A stretch of 64,000 bases of DNA from Methylobacterium soli. GTDB lineage: Bacteria > Pseudomonadota > Alphaproteobacteria > Rhizobiales > Beijerinckiaceae. Positions within the stretch are counted from its first letter, which is position 1. Every line of letters begins with the position of its first letter. The translations under genes and the position numbers were made by a program. Below are positions 34,970-43,680 of this stretch, piece after piece. The notes under the pieces were generated by a model, which was not told the DNA's origin, searched no databases, and saw only the letters and a program-made list of their open reading frames with translations. Where the stretch lies: positions 56,962 to 120,961 of the forward strand of contig NZ_VZZK01000017.1 in NCBI RefSeq assembly GCF_008806385.1, given 5' to 3'.

Positions 34970-35665
34970 ATGGGCGGCAGCTCGGCCGACATCGAGGCGC
35001 TGCTGGTCGACGTCACCGACCCAGACAATCCGACACCGGCGATGCTGCCGGCAATCTTCCGCGACATTGTCGGGCGCCTCGGCGCGGCCAGGCTCGCCTA
35101 CGCCGTGGTCGGGCGCATCGCCCTGGCGCTGCACGAGCAGGCGCGGTTCGTGCGCGCGATCGAGATCGTCGCAAACCTCGACGCGGACGGAGACGATCGC
35201 GCCGCGGAGCTCGTGCAGGCGATGCGGGCCCGGTTCGCGACCCACATCGACCCACACCTGTGCCAACGGCCCATCAGCCTAACGCTGCGGCCCTATGCCT
35301 GCGCGACCGAGGCGGGACTGCTGGCGGAGGCGATCACCCGCACATGGTTCGGCGTGCCCGCGCAGCTGGCGAGCGCGGAGCACCTGCTCTGGCTTTGGTG
35401 CCAGTCCGACGCCATCGACCATCACGCAGACGCCGCCACGCTGGTCGCGGGAAGCACGGTCGACCTCCACCGCGTGCAGGGCCTGCTGCGAGAGACTGAC
35501 GACAGCGACGAGGCAGGCCAGAGGCGGCTACGGCTGGCGATCGGCGACGCGGTCTTATCGACGGCGTCCTCGTTCAAGCGGTTCATGGATGAGCGGCGCG
35601 CACGGCTCGACCCGAACCGCGTGCCGGTGTGGCGCATGCCACAGGATGGCTCCGCCGAAGCCTGA
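34970..35665 (+). CDS. Degenerate nucleotidyltransferase-like protein (putative)
   Basis: A 231-residue protein. Residues about 25-65 have LGAARLAYAVVGRIALALHEQARFVRAIEIVANLD, which looks like the start of the nucleotidyltransferase fold of AbiEii-type or type IV toxins (normally a double-Gly and two Asp residues). Here the second Gly is Arg and the catalytic Asp pair is absent, so any such activity is probably lost. The rest is helical with KRFMDERRARLD near the end. AAAGGAGA lies 6 bases before the ATG. It closes a row of four same-strand genes. Confidence 0.5.
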   Translation: MGGSSADIEALLVDVTDPDNPTPAMLPAIFRDIVGRLGAARLAYAVVGRIALALHEQARFVRAIEIVANLDADGDDRAAELVQAMRARFATHIDPHLCQRPISLTLRPYACATEAGLLAEAITRTWFGVPAQLASAEHLLWLWCQSDAIDHHADAATLVAGSTVDLHRVQGLLRETDDSDEAGQRRLRLAIGDAVLSTASSFKRFMDERRARLDPNRVPVWRMPQDGSAEA

Positions 35666-36073
35666 GCTGATCTGACGGAGTGGGGCTACGTGACGCCCTC
35701 GCTGCGCAGGTCCCTTGACGTGGCGACTGCACACCGTGCGGCCCGCCAGCTACATCCTCCAGAAACACATTCCCCCGGGGCCGGCACAACGAGGAGGCCT
35801 TGCCCCTCAGCGGCAGGGTAGGAGCCATACGCGGCCCACGGCGCCAGCCCCCGACGCCGCCTCAGTCACACTACCGTAGCTCTCAACCCAGCCCGACAGC
35901 CCAGTCTTCCGCACTAGTGGACGAGCCGCCAGGCGGACCACCCGACCCGGCACATCGACCCTTTAGCGCCGATTAACTACACATCGGCGGCTGCCGGTAG
36001 ATTGCGAGGCATTCCAGTCGCTCGGAGTTAAGGGGTTTCAGGCAGGGTGAGCCCCATGGAACGGAGACGAGAC
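35666..36073. other. Intergenic region without a supported gene
   Basis: About 400 bases in which no protein family is recognisable in any frame. The right part (from about 35960) is less GC-rich and probably contains the promoter of the next gene. Confidence 0.5.
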
Positions 36074-36451
36074 ATGCGGACCCTGCTGCTGATCGGTGCT
36101 GCGGCTTTGGCGCTCGCCGGCAGCGGCCTTGAGGCCGCCGCACGCGGCCGCGGCGGTGGATGGGGCGGCTCGGTGTCCGTGCGCGGCTACGTCACCTCAC
36201 GCGGCACCTACGTTGCTCCGCACACCCGCTCCCGCCCGGACGGCATCCTGAGCAACAACCTGTCGAATCGTCTGGATCGGCCGGTTCCTGCCGGCAGCGC
36301 GAGCTACGTCTCACTACCGCCGCCAGAGAGCACAGAAGTGGCCGGGGCAGCGCCAGGGACCGCCACGGCCGAGAAGGTCGCTAAGGCCGAGCCCTGGTGC
36401 CCGCCGGGGCGTCTGGTCGGCTCCGGGGCGGGCTTCTGTCTGATCAACTGA
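36074..36451 (+). CDS. Secreted hypothetical protein, 125 aa
   Basis: A protein with a signal peptide (MRTLLLIGAAALALAGSGLEAAA) and a Gly-rich mature start GRGGGWGGSVSVRGYV that is followed by YVTSRGTYVAPHTRSRPDG, a pattern common in small exported proteins of Methylobacterium. The C-terminus has PWCPPGRLVGSGAGFCLIN with two cysteines. I chose the ATG at 36074, preceded by GGAGACGAG; ATG 36056 is an alternative. Function is unknown. Confidence 0.72.
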   Translation: MRTLLLIGAAALALAGSGLEAAARGRGGGWGGSVSVRGYVTSRGTYVAPHTRSRPDGILSNNLSNRLDRPVPAGSASYVSLPPPESTEVAGAAPGTATAEKVAKAEPWCPPGRLVGSGAGFCLIN

Positions 36452-36755
36452 GCTACTTCTCGTCGACGGCACAGGGTGACCGTCAGATCCAGCCATCGTC
36501 CGCCTTCGTCCGGGGCATCGAGACACCCACGTGGCTCTGCCTGTCCACCGCTGACCTCTACGCCCATGCCTGTCGTCCTCGCGCGAAGGCCCGGCCTGGC
36601 CGTCACCTCGACAGTGTGGTGAGAGCGCCAGGAGGCGTTTTCGAGGCGGTCAGCAATGCCCCGTAAACGGGTCTCGGCTCCGCCTTCGCCCCGCCTTCCG
36701 GCAGCTGCCGTCCGGCATCTTCGGCCCCGGGATAATCGAACGCGGGTCGCGCATC
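36452..36755. other. Intergenic region without a supported gene
   Basis: About 300 bases. Nothing recognised; the right part may be decayed coding sequence leading into the endonuclease fragment that follows. Confidence 0.4.
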
Positions 36756-37115
36756 TTGGCTGCGGCCGGTGCCCTCGGCGCGAACTTTCTTCATCCTGAC
36801 ATCGTACCGGTGGTCACCCGCGCCCTGGCCTGTCGCGAGCCCCGCGCGGCCTACGACATCGGCCGCCTCAACACCAACCTGCTGTCGTCGCGGCCGCTGG
36901 CCTTCGACCTGTTTGGCCCGCTCTCCCGCGATCTCACCCTGGCCGCCCGCTTCGTCACGGAGTTGCTGCCGGGGACGCTGACCGAGCTCAGCAACGTGCT
37001 GGTCAAGCACAGCCCAGGCCGCGGCGAAGCTCGCTTCACTGGCGACGCACCACTCCAGGGCCGACCAACGAACGGGAAGCCGGCACCGGAGAGGCGTACG
37101 CCCGCCGCAGCCTAA
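36756..37115 (+). pseudogene. Fragment of a PGN_0703-family putative restriction endonuclease
   Basis: The frame contains GANFLHPDIVPVVTRALACRE, then AYDIGRLNTNLLSSRPLAFDLFG, LSRDLTLAARF and VKHSPGRGEARFTGD. These are the central blocks I associate with PGN_0703-family nucleases (NLLSSQPL.FNLFG..., HSPGR). The upstream domain and everything after FTGD are missing; the next family residues (SAFD) are replaced by unrelated sequence. The intact proteins are about 300 residues long. The fragment starts without a ribosome binding site (TTG 36756). Confidence 0.65.
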
Positions 37116-37466
37116 TCGGGCTAGCGAGCTCTGCCACCGACGCTTCATTGGCCCTGGCAATCAGTCGCCTCCGCGTTCTCAGACGCGCATCCCTCGAACT
37201 CAAGCTGAGACTGGCACTTCGACAACCCCCATCCCGGATCACGCCACAAGTGCGCAAAACTAGCTCTGCGCCTCATTGAACGCAGCTCGAGCGTTCGAAC
37301 CCGTGAGTAGCCCAAATCGCAGAATCAGCACTCAGAAGCGTGCGCGCAGCAGCACCTCATGAATATATACTACGGGTAGGCAGCGATTATGGGTGGTCAT
37401 AAATTCAGAATAATCACGCTAATACTTCATGTAGCTAGCAAGACTCGAGAAATCCGGAGTAAAATC
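37116..37466. other. Intergenic region upstream of the SRPBCC gene
   Basis: About 350 bases. The last 150 are AT-rich (for example AATATATACTACGGG near 37363) and probably contain the promoter of the following gene. A short reading in a different frame continues from the endonuclease fragment to about 37280, but it lacks a start and is not called. Confidence 0.45.
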
Positions 37467-38018
37467 ATGACGGAAACGATGCCACCTTTGCCGCCGTATG
37501 AGGAAGAGGGGTACATGATAGCCGAGCCCCGCATCGCGTTCACGATCGAGCGGATCGTTCGGGCTCGCAGGAATGAGATCTACCGTGCCTGGACTGATCC
37601 GGAGACGTTCAAGCGCTGGATTGTAGCCCCCAGTCAGGAACTGGTCTCCTACTCCTTCGAACCACAGGGGAGGACCGTCTGGAGCACAAAGAGCCAAACG
37701 GACAGCGACGTATGCGTCGAGTACATCGTGGACGTCCAAACGCACTGGCCATACAAGGCTCTTGAAGCTCAGTGCTTCACCTCGGCGGTGCGAGGCATGC
37801 GGAACGAGCATCCGGTTTACCTGCACCTGACACTCAGGAAACGTCGGGTAGAGGACCGGCCGGTTTCTACCAATTTCAAGCTCGAATTGAGCTATCACCA
37901 CGCGACGCTGTGGCACTACACGAGCTGCGTCGATCTGCACACGTTCTGGCTCGACGCAACCGAGCGGCTCACGCAGCTCGTCGAGCAGGACAGCGTCCTA
38001 TCCGGGGCGACGGCCTGA
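37467..38018 (+). CDS. SRPBCC (AHSA1-like) family protein
   Basis: A 183-residue protein with the activator-of-Hsp90 homologue/START-like pattern: FTIERIVRARRNEIYRAWTDPETFKRW at about residues 30-60, the usual helix and strand that open the hydrophobic pocket. The second half is less typical (VCVEYIVDVQTHWPYKAL), and it ends with a long helix. It could bind a hydrophobic ligand. CGGAG is 8 bases before the ATG at 37467. Codon use is less GC-biased than the chromosomal genes, in line with recent transfer. Confidence 0.7.
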   Translation: MTETMPPLPPYEEEGYMIAEPRIAFTIERIVRARRNEIYRAWTDPETFKRWIVAPSQELVSYSFEPQGRTVWSTKSQTDSDVCVEYIVDVQTHWPYKALEAQCFTSAVRGMRNEHPVYLHLTLRKRRVEDRPVSTNFKLELSYHHATLWHYTSCVDLHTFWLDATERLTQLVEQDSVLSGATA

Positions 38019-39023
38019 AGCACGCCCATCCCGGCGGCTTTGTTCGCCGCCTGGATGCGCATCTCGCGTAATCGGGCTGAGGAGCATGCGGGCGTTCATT
38101 CGTACGGCTTCCTAATTTTACCCGATCAGCCTGCTTCATTGCCAGCAGAGGCGGTCGGCTCCCGCTTACAACAGCGGCGCCCCTGCGACTGAGCCTGCGC
38201 CGCCAGTCCGATCTTGCCACCCGCCAACCACGCCGCTCAAGCTGCCGTTGCAACGGCGCTTCGACGCACGCGGACGCCTGACTTGCAGCCATCCCAACGC
38301 ACCTGCCGCCGTCGACGACTACGCCGACTTCGGCCATCCCAGCACGATGCGGACAACCCTCACGCCGCCGACGCGCGCCAGCCACGATCTGCCCGTACGC
38401 CGCCAGCCTCCGCACCTCCGTGCCGAAATGGACGACGGCGCGATCCGCCGGCACGACGACACCGACCTTCGTCTGAAGTCCCGCTGAGCCCTTTCCGCTG
38501 GCTCATTCCTATTCGGATTGGACGCATGAGCGGGAACCCTGACCTGACCGCACCACCGCGGTCGCATGTCAGGGCTGCACCATGGCCAGCAACGAACTCA
38601 TCCCACTGCCCACCGCAAGGGCACCCGACGCTTCATCCGCTGCCCTTGCCCTGCTCGATCCCAGCAACCCCGGAACACGACCCTGCGTGCAACTCCCCCG
38701 CGTCCCCACATCTGGCTATTCGGGCAAAATTGCCCGGAGCCAAGTGTTTGAAACTTCAGCACGCTCAACCCAATCCTACCGGCCACATGCGGCCTTCATG
38801 GCCACCAACGACCTGTAGCTCAGCCCCAGTGTGAAAGACCGAACTTTGTGCCCTGGTTCGTCGATGATCAGCCCGCCTCTGAGTGGCAGCAATGCGCCAT
38901 GAGCCGTCCTTCAACCTCACCCGCCTGGAGGTCGGCTTCCGACGCGGCAACGGACGTAAAGGGGAAAGGAGCGTTCCGGCAGCCAGTTGGCCGCTGATCG
39001 TTCGTGACCTTAGCTTTTTGGAT
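38019..39023. other. Kilobase without a supported gene
   Basis: Many short frames are open on both strands, but none shows a recognisable protein or good start. The composition is mixed (less GC-rich around 38090-38140 and 38690-38850). It is probably decayed accessory sequence between the SRPBCC gene and the arsH remnant. Confidence 0.5.
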
Positions 39024-39520
39024 CTACCGCTTGACGAACCCGATGTCGGCGGCCACTGCCTTGAGGCGGTCGGGCTCGCGCTCCTTGCGCTCGCTGTACC
39101 GGTCGACGAGGTAGCCGGCCCGCTCGCGGGTCAGCAGGGTGAACTTCATCAGCTCCTCACAGACGTCCACGACCCGGTCGTAGAGCGGCCCCGGCTTCAT
39201 GCGGCCGGCCTCGTCGAACTCCTTGTAGGCCATCGGAACCGAGGACTGGTTCGGAATGGTAATCATCCGCATCCAGCGCCCGAGCACACGGAGCGAGTTC
39301 ACTGCGTTGAGGGACTGCGAGCCGCCCGAGACCTGCATGACGGCCAGGGTGCGTCCCTGCGTCGGGCGCACCGAGCCCTCGCTCAGAGGCAGCCAGTCGA
39401 TCTGGCTCTTCATCACGCTCGTCAGGTTGCGTGCCTCTCGGGCGAAACCCAGACCTGCCCCTCCGACCAGATCGACCGGGACCTGAGCTCCTGCGCCCTC
39501 GGGTGGTCGGCGGTGGGCAC
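39024..39520 (-). pseudogene. arsH: arsH, truncated and frameshifted
   Basis: ArsH is an NADPH-dependent FMN reductase of arsenic operons that oxidises trivalent organoarsenicals. The downstream part (from MMKSQIDWLPLSEG) is nearly perfect: VRPTQGRTLAVMQVSGGSQS, WMRMITIPNQSS, EFDEAGRMKPGPLYDR and ELMKFTLLTRERAGYLVDRYSERK. Upstream, in another frame, come HPRAQELRSRSIWSEGQVWVSPERHA. Joining the two needs a 1-base shift at about 39430, where a Gly codon has lost a base. The N-terminal flavodoxin strand is missing beyond about 39520. It cannot give a normal protein. Confidence 0.88.
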
Positions 39521-39633
39521 GCGGGCGCGTGCCAGCCCAAAGGCCGGCTCGGGGCCGACCTAGGCGCGGCTTGGAGACCGCTCAACGAGGCTTCGTGCCT
39601 AATGGTGCGGGTCGCGGACGCCCCGCCGGGCCG

Positions 39634-39774
39634 TCACCCGTGCATAAACTTGGCCGGGCGCTTCTCCACGAAGGCGGCCATGCCCTCCTTCTGGTCTTGC
39701 GTGGCGAGCATGGCGTGGAACATCCGCGTCGTGGCCCGCCACGGCGCTTCCGTGATGTCGGGGAACCCACGCAT
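39634..39774 (-). pseudogene. 3' end of an enoyl-CoA hydratase (crotonase) gene
   Basis: The last 46 codons of a crotonase-like gene are left: DITEAPWRATTRMFHAML, then ATQDQKEGMAAFVEKRPAKF and the stop. The DQ..GM.AF.EKR.A.F ending is the family hallmark. The first 200 or so residues are absent. An adjoining fragment on the other strand starts at the break. Confidence 0.85.
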
Positions 39775-39982
39775 GAGCTCACATGCCTACTACCCGACCG
39801 CCAAGGCGCTGCACTTGCTGACGGCGGCCCTCTGGATCGTGGCTTGGTTCTCCGCCGCCCACAAGGTCGCGGGGGCGCCCTGCCTGCGCACGCCCTACCA
39901 CCCGCACCAGCTCGCCGGCATCATCAGCGGCCTGCAGGCGACCGTGGCGCCGGGCGGCGGCGAGAGCCAGAAGGCGGCCTGA
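39773..39982 (+). pseudogene. Scrap with a cytochrome b561-like N-terminus
   Basis: A 69-codon frame beginning with YYPTAKALHLLTAALWIVAWFSA. This matches the start of cytochrome b561 proteins (Y.PTAKALHWLTA.L), whose first haem-ligand histidine is in this block. The four-helix protein is about 170 residues, but after the first helix the sequence turns into an unrelated Pro/Gly-rich tail. It begins at the crotonase break and so is probably a rearrangement product. Confidence 0.55.
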
Positions 39983-40010
39983 TCCCCTCCGGCCTCTGGA
40001 CGCCCGCGCA

Positions 40011-40817
40011 TCAGGCGGCCATCCAGCCCCCGTCGACCTCGAGGTTGACGCCGGTAATGAAGCTCGCCTCCGCGCTCGCGAGGAAGAGCACGGCTCGCGC
40101 GACATCGTCCGGATGCCCGAGGCGCGGCCATGGCGTGCGCGCCCGGGCCCGGGCCAGCACGGCCTCGTCGAGCAGGCGGCCACCCTGCCCGGTGATGATC
40201 TTGCCCGGCGCCACCGCGTTGCAGATGATGCCCTCCGCCGCGTAATCCGCTGCGACCTGCCGGGTCAGGTAGGCGATCCCGGCCTTGCCGACCCCGTAGG
40301 CAAGGTCCCCCGGCGCCGCGATCATGCCGTGCTGCGACGAGAGGTTGACGATCCGCCCGCGCTCCTCCCCGCGCAGGGGCTGGGCAAGCATCTGCCGGGC
40401 GGCTTCCCGGCAGCACAGGAACACGCCCTTGAGGTTCACCGCCATCATCCGGTCCCAGTCGGCCTCCGCGAGGTCCGTCAGGCGACGCGGGTGACGGATG
40501 CAGGCGTTGTTGACGATGACGTCGAGCCGGCCGTGCCGCCGGACCGTGTCGGCGACGAGCCCCTCCACCGCCGCCGCATCGGAGACGTCGGTTTGCCGGA
40601 ACTCCGCCCGGCCGCCTTCCCCCCGGATCAGCGCGACGGTCGGACCGCCGCCCTCCAGCACGGCTTCGGTGACGTCAGCCACGACGACCGCGGCGCCGTT
40701 GCGGGCGAACAGGCACGCGATGGCACGCCCGATCCCAGAGGCCGCCCCCGTGACGATGCAGGTGCGGCCCGCGAGGCGGCAATTCGCGTCGATGACGGGG
40801 GTCTCCTGGCTCATCAC
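40011..40817 (-). CDS. SDR family NAD(P)-dependent oxidoreductase
   Basis: A 268-residue classical short-chain dehydrogenase. The nucleotide-binding motif is TGAASGIG near residue 22, NNA.I lies at about 107, and the catalytic triad is Ser (VNLSSQHG), Tyr and Lys (YGVGK). The ending FITGVNLEVDGGW is typical. It probably oxidises an alcohol to a ketone in the pathway of this locus; the substrate is unknown. It is the last gene of a leftward operon; its ATG at 40817 (or 40814) is 3 bases after the epimerase stop. Confidence 0.92.
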   Translation of the reverse strand: MMSQETPVIDANCRLAGRTCIVTGAASGIGRAIACLFARNGAAVVVADVTEAVLEGGGPTVALIRGEGGRAEFRQTDVSDAAAVEGLVADTVRRHGRLDVIVNNACIRHPRRLTDLAEADWDRMMAVNLKGVFLCCREAARQMLAQPLRGEERGRIVNLSSQHGMIAAPGDLAYGVGKAGIAYLTRQVAADYAAEGIICNAVAPGKIITGQGGRLLDEAVLARARARTPWPRLGHPDDVARAVLFLASAEASFITGVNLEVDGGWMAA

Positions 40818-40820
40818 GCG

Positions 40821-41777
40821 CTACCTCGGCATGGGGCCGGGCCGGCCGAGGAAGTCGGCGGCGGCGGCGGGCAGGTCGTAACGCGGCCGGTAGCCGGTCT
40901 CGGCGACGAGGCGCGCGATGCTCATCGGGGCACGGTCGAAGGCATCGTAGAGCCGGATATTGGCGTGAGCAGGCTCGGTGACGGACCAGGCGAAGCCGGG
41001 GTGGCGCGCCGCCACGCGGGCGCACCAATCCGCGAGCGACCAAGTGAAGCCGGCCGCGACGTTGTAGACCCGGTGGGGCAGCGCCGGCGCGTCGAGGAGC
41101 GCCAGCAGCCCCGCCACTGCGTCGCGGATGTAGAGCCAGTCCCGGTGCCCGGGGCGGGGGAGGCGCGCGGCGCCGCCGGCCTTCGCCAGCCTGAGCACCT
41201 GGAGCGGCGCGCTCAGCGTGTCGCGCACACCCGTGTCTCGCTCGAAGGGCCCGAAGCAGGTGCCGAGGCGCGCGGCCACGCAATTGATCCCGACGGTCTC
41301 GGCGAGGCGCAGGGCGGCGGCCTCGCCGGCCTGCTTGGTGATGGCGTAGAGCGAGCGCGGCCGCAGTGGCGTGGCGTCCTCGACGAGGGGCTCCGGGCCG
41401 GCGGCGCTGTCCCCGTAGACGGCGCCGGAGCCAAGATAGAGGACGCGGCGGACGCCGTGCGCCCCCGCCGCCCGGACCGCGTCCGCCACCGCCCCGACAT
41501 TGACCGCCACGATGCCCGCTGGGTCGGCGCGCTCCCGGGCCGCATCCGCCGTAACCGCAGCGCCTATCACCAGGGTGTCGACCGGCTCGGCCGCGAAGAT
41601 CGGGTCGAGGGCGCCGGGCTCGGTCAGATCCAGCGACACGGGCCGGTGGCGCCCGGGTCCGGTCCCGGCCGGCGCCGCGCCCCGGTCGACGGCGATGACC
41701 GTCTCGCCGCGGGCGATGAGCGCCTCCGCGAGCGCGGCGCCGACGAATCCGGCCGCTCCGGTGATCAGGTAAGTCAT
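40821..41777 (-). CDS. NAD-dependent epimerase/dehydratase family protein
   Basis: A 318-residue extended SDR with the Rossmann motif TGAAGFVG (residues 6-13), SGAVYGDS at about 118 and the catalytic Tyr-x-x-x-Lys in YAITKQAGE. Late residues RDWLYIRDAV and the family fold are those of sugar epimerase/dehydratase relatives. In a catabolic cluster it may act on an intermediate instead of a nucleotide sugar. It lies 20 bases from the solute-binding gene and is co-transcribed with it and the SDR. Confidence 0.9.
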   Translation of the reverse strand: MTYLITGAAGFVGAALAEALIARGETVIAVDRGAAPAGTGPGRHRPVSLDLTEPGALDPIFAAEPVDTLVIGAAVTADAARERADPAGIVAVNVGAVADAVRAAGAHGVRRVLYLGSGAVYGDSAAGPEPLVEDATPLRPRSLYAITKQAGEAAALRLAETVGINCVAARLGTCFGPFERDTGVRDTLSAPLQVLRLAKAGGAARLPRPGHRDWLYIRDAVAGLLALLDAPALPHRVYNVAAGFTWSLADWCARVAARHPGFAWSVTEPAHANIRLYDAFDRAPMSIARLVAETGYRPRYDLPAAAADFLGRPGPMPR

Positions 41778-41797
41778 GAAATGTTCCGCTTCCGGAC

Positions 41798-42796
41798 TCA
41801 GTCGCCGAGCTCGGATCGGGGTTTTCCGGTCGCGGATTCGAGGAAGCTGTAGTCCATGTTCCTCGCCACCTCCGCAGAGACATCTTTGGAGATGTACTTC
41901 AGGTCGCGCATCATCGCAGCGATCGCCAAAGCTTGCGGGCGGTACATCCGATAATCGGGCTGCAAGTTTTCGATCGCTGCGGCCGCAATAGGCTTGTCGA
42001 GGCCGGTCACCTTGGTGATCACGGCGATCCAGGCGTCGTGATCCTGCGCGACATGATCATCGATCTTGACAATGCCTGCGACGACCGATTGCACGGCCTT
42101 ACGCTCGGCCGCGATCACGTCGGAGCGCGTCACCATCAGGTTCGTCAGGCGGCCCGCCGGCTGGTCGTAGGGATGGTCGAAGAACTTCCCTGCCCCAACC
42201 TGCCGAATCTGCGTCGCGAACGGCTCGACGGAACAGATCAGATCGACCTCGCCCCGACGAAGCGCTTGCGCATGATCTGACGGATTTGGAATATTGATGA
42301 ACTCGACATCTTTGCGCATGTCGATGCCTTGCTTGGCGAAGGCGCCGCGCATGTGGATGTCCTGAGCATTGCCGCGAGAAGCCGCGACCCGGAACGGCTT
42401 GCCGGCCTTGCTGCGCTCAGTGATCATCGCTTTGAGCGCGGCCCAATCCCCCTCTTTCACAGCGAGATCGTTCGCGAGCAGCAGCTGGGAGCCGCCATTG
42501 ACCTGACCGGAGACCGCTACGACGTCGAAGCCTTTATCGAGGGCGGTCGCGTAGTGGAGGTAGGTTACCTGCGCGACGTCGATGCTCTTCGAGACCAGCG
42601 CGGTCAGCACGTCGTTGCCAGTGTTGAAGCCGATCACCTCAACGGCGTTCACGTAATTCGGCAGCAGAACCAGCGGCGTGCAATGGGCACACTTGGCGAA
42701 GCCAAGCTTCAGCTTCGGCCTATCCTGCGCCAACGCCGCGCCCAGGAACAGCGGCAAAATCAGAAGGCAGGCGAGAAGACGTAAAGGTAAGCGCAT
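41798..42796 (-). CDS. ABC transporter substrate-binding protein (SsuA/NMT1-like)
   Basis: A 332-residue periplasmic protein with a signal peptide (LRLLACLLILPLFLGAALAQ, cleavage about residue 23). It has the nitrate/sulfonate/taurine-binding fold: a first strand LKLGFAKC, then LLPNYVNAVEV, DVAQVTYLHYATALDKGFDVVAVSG and the hinge SRGNAQDIHM. An unusual CAHC (Cys36, Cys39) follows the first strand, where binding residues lie in the family. AAAGGAC is upstream of the ATG. Its permease and ATPase partners are the divergent genes at 43828 and 44697. The ligand is unknown. Confidence 0.88.
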   Translation of the reverse strand: MRLPLRLLACLLILPLFLGAALAQDRPKLKLGFAKCAHCTPLVLLPNYVNAVEVIGFNTGNDVLTALVSKSIDVAQVTYLHYATALDKGFDVVAVSGQVNGGSQLLLANDLAVKEGDWAALKAMITERSKAGKPFRVAASRGNAQDIHMRGAFAKQGIDMRKDVEFINIPNPSDHAQALRRGEVDLICSVEPFATQIRQVGAGKFFDHPYDQPAGRLTNLMVTRSDVIAAERKAVQSVVAGIVKIDDHVAQDHDAWIAVITKVTGLDKPIAAAAIENLQPDYRMYRPQALAIAAMMRDLKYISKDVSAEVARNMDYSFLESATGKPRSELGD

Positions 42797-42830
42797 CGAG
42801 ATGATGTCCTTTCGACGGGGGATCCTGCGC

Positions 42831-43631
42831 TCACGCGGCGCTCGGTGCGGTTCTGCTGGATTCCGGGAAGGCGGAGGCGACGACGTCGGCGGTGTGGCCG
42901 ACATGCTCGGCGAGGAGTTCCCCGGCCCGCGCCGCATCACGGGCCGCGAGAGCGTCGAGGATCTCGCGATGCTCCGCGATCGACTGTTCCCAGCGGTCCT
43001 CCAGCCGGAGTGCGAAGTAGCGGACCTGCTCGGCGCGCGACAGCAGAGCGGCGTGCATCTCGGCGAGCGGTGCGTTGCGCGCGGCCAGCACGATGGTCCT
43101 GTGAATCGTTCGGTTCGCGATAAAGTACGCCTCGCGCCGCCCGACCTCGTGCTCACGCTCGATCTCGTCTTGGAGGTCGCGCAAACGCCGCAACTCCGAG
43201 GTGGTGATGCGTATGGCCGCGAGTTCCGCAGCCAGCCGCTCGAGGCCGCCGAGAGCTTCGAACAACTCGCGGATCTCGTCGGGACGCATGGCGCGCACGC
43301 AGGGCGAGCGGTTCTGGCGCAGTTCGACGAGGCCGTGCTGCGCCAGGAGTTTGAGAGCCTCGCGCACTGGGGTCCGAGAGATGCCGAGCGCGGCGGAGAG
43401 CTCGACCTCGACCAGAGGTGCGCCGGGCGCGAGATCGCCTCGCACGATCATGTCGCGCAGCCGCTCGGCGGCCTGCTCATGCAGGCCCGATCTTAGGACC
43501 GGAAGGCCGGCCGTTAAGGCGAGGGACGGCAGCTTCCTGGGACGGCCGCGACGCGGGATAGGATCGGTCAAGGAGACGCCCAAATGACTGGTTTCTGCGC
43601 GGCATCTTAGCCTGAAACGCCGATGTTGCAT
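42831..43631 (-). CDS. GntR family regulator with FCD domain
   Basis: A DNA-binding regulator of up to 266 residues. A winged helix opens with LHEQAAERLRDMIVRGDLAPG and has ISRTPVREALKLLAQHGLVE, and the FCD ligand-binding domain follows with EALGGLERLAAELA and a histidine-rich metal site (HRTI..., HREIL, HVGH). FCD regulators usually repress catabolic operons until the substrate or an intermediate binds. The start is uncertain: the ATG at 43631 adds a basic leader, while a later TTG (43571) would begin nearer the domain. The palindrome at 43681 is a likely operator. Confidence 0.9.
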   Translation of the reverse strand: MQHRRFRLRCRAETSHLGVSLTDPIPRRGRPRKLPSLALTAGLPVLRSGLHEQAAERLRDMIVRGDLAPGAPLVEVELSAALGISRTPVREALKLLAQHGLVELRQNRSPCVRAMRPDEIRELFEALGGLERLAAELAAIRITTSELRRLRDLQDEIEREHEVGRREAYFIANRTIHRTIVLAARNAPLAEMHAALLSRAEQVRYFALRLEDRWEQSIAEHREILDALAARDAARAGELLAEHVGHTADVVASAFPESSRTAPSAA

Positions 43632-43680
43632 GCCGCTTTGGTCGGCAAATCTGCTTAATCTGGAGACGTTTCGCTCCAAT

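Noticed and set aside
37040..37280. Out-of-phase plus-strand reading with a protein-like segment (EAYARRSLIGLASS...)
   Set aside because: It has no start codon and no family match, and it overlaps the endonuclease fragment; it may be a decayed piece but cannot be called.
37285..37330. T-arm-like sequence GCGTTCGAACCCG
   Set aside because: The flanking arms do not pair and no acceptor stem or anticodon loop can be drawn, so it is not a tRNA.
38582..38818. 78-codon plus-strand frame starting MASNELIPLPTARAP
   Set aside because: No ribosome binding site, no family and a composition like the surrounding non-coding sequence.
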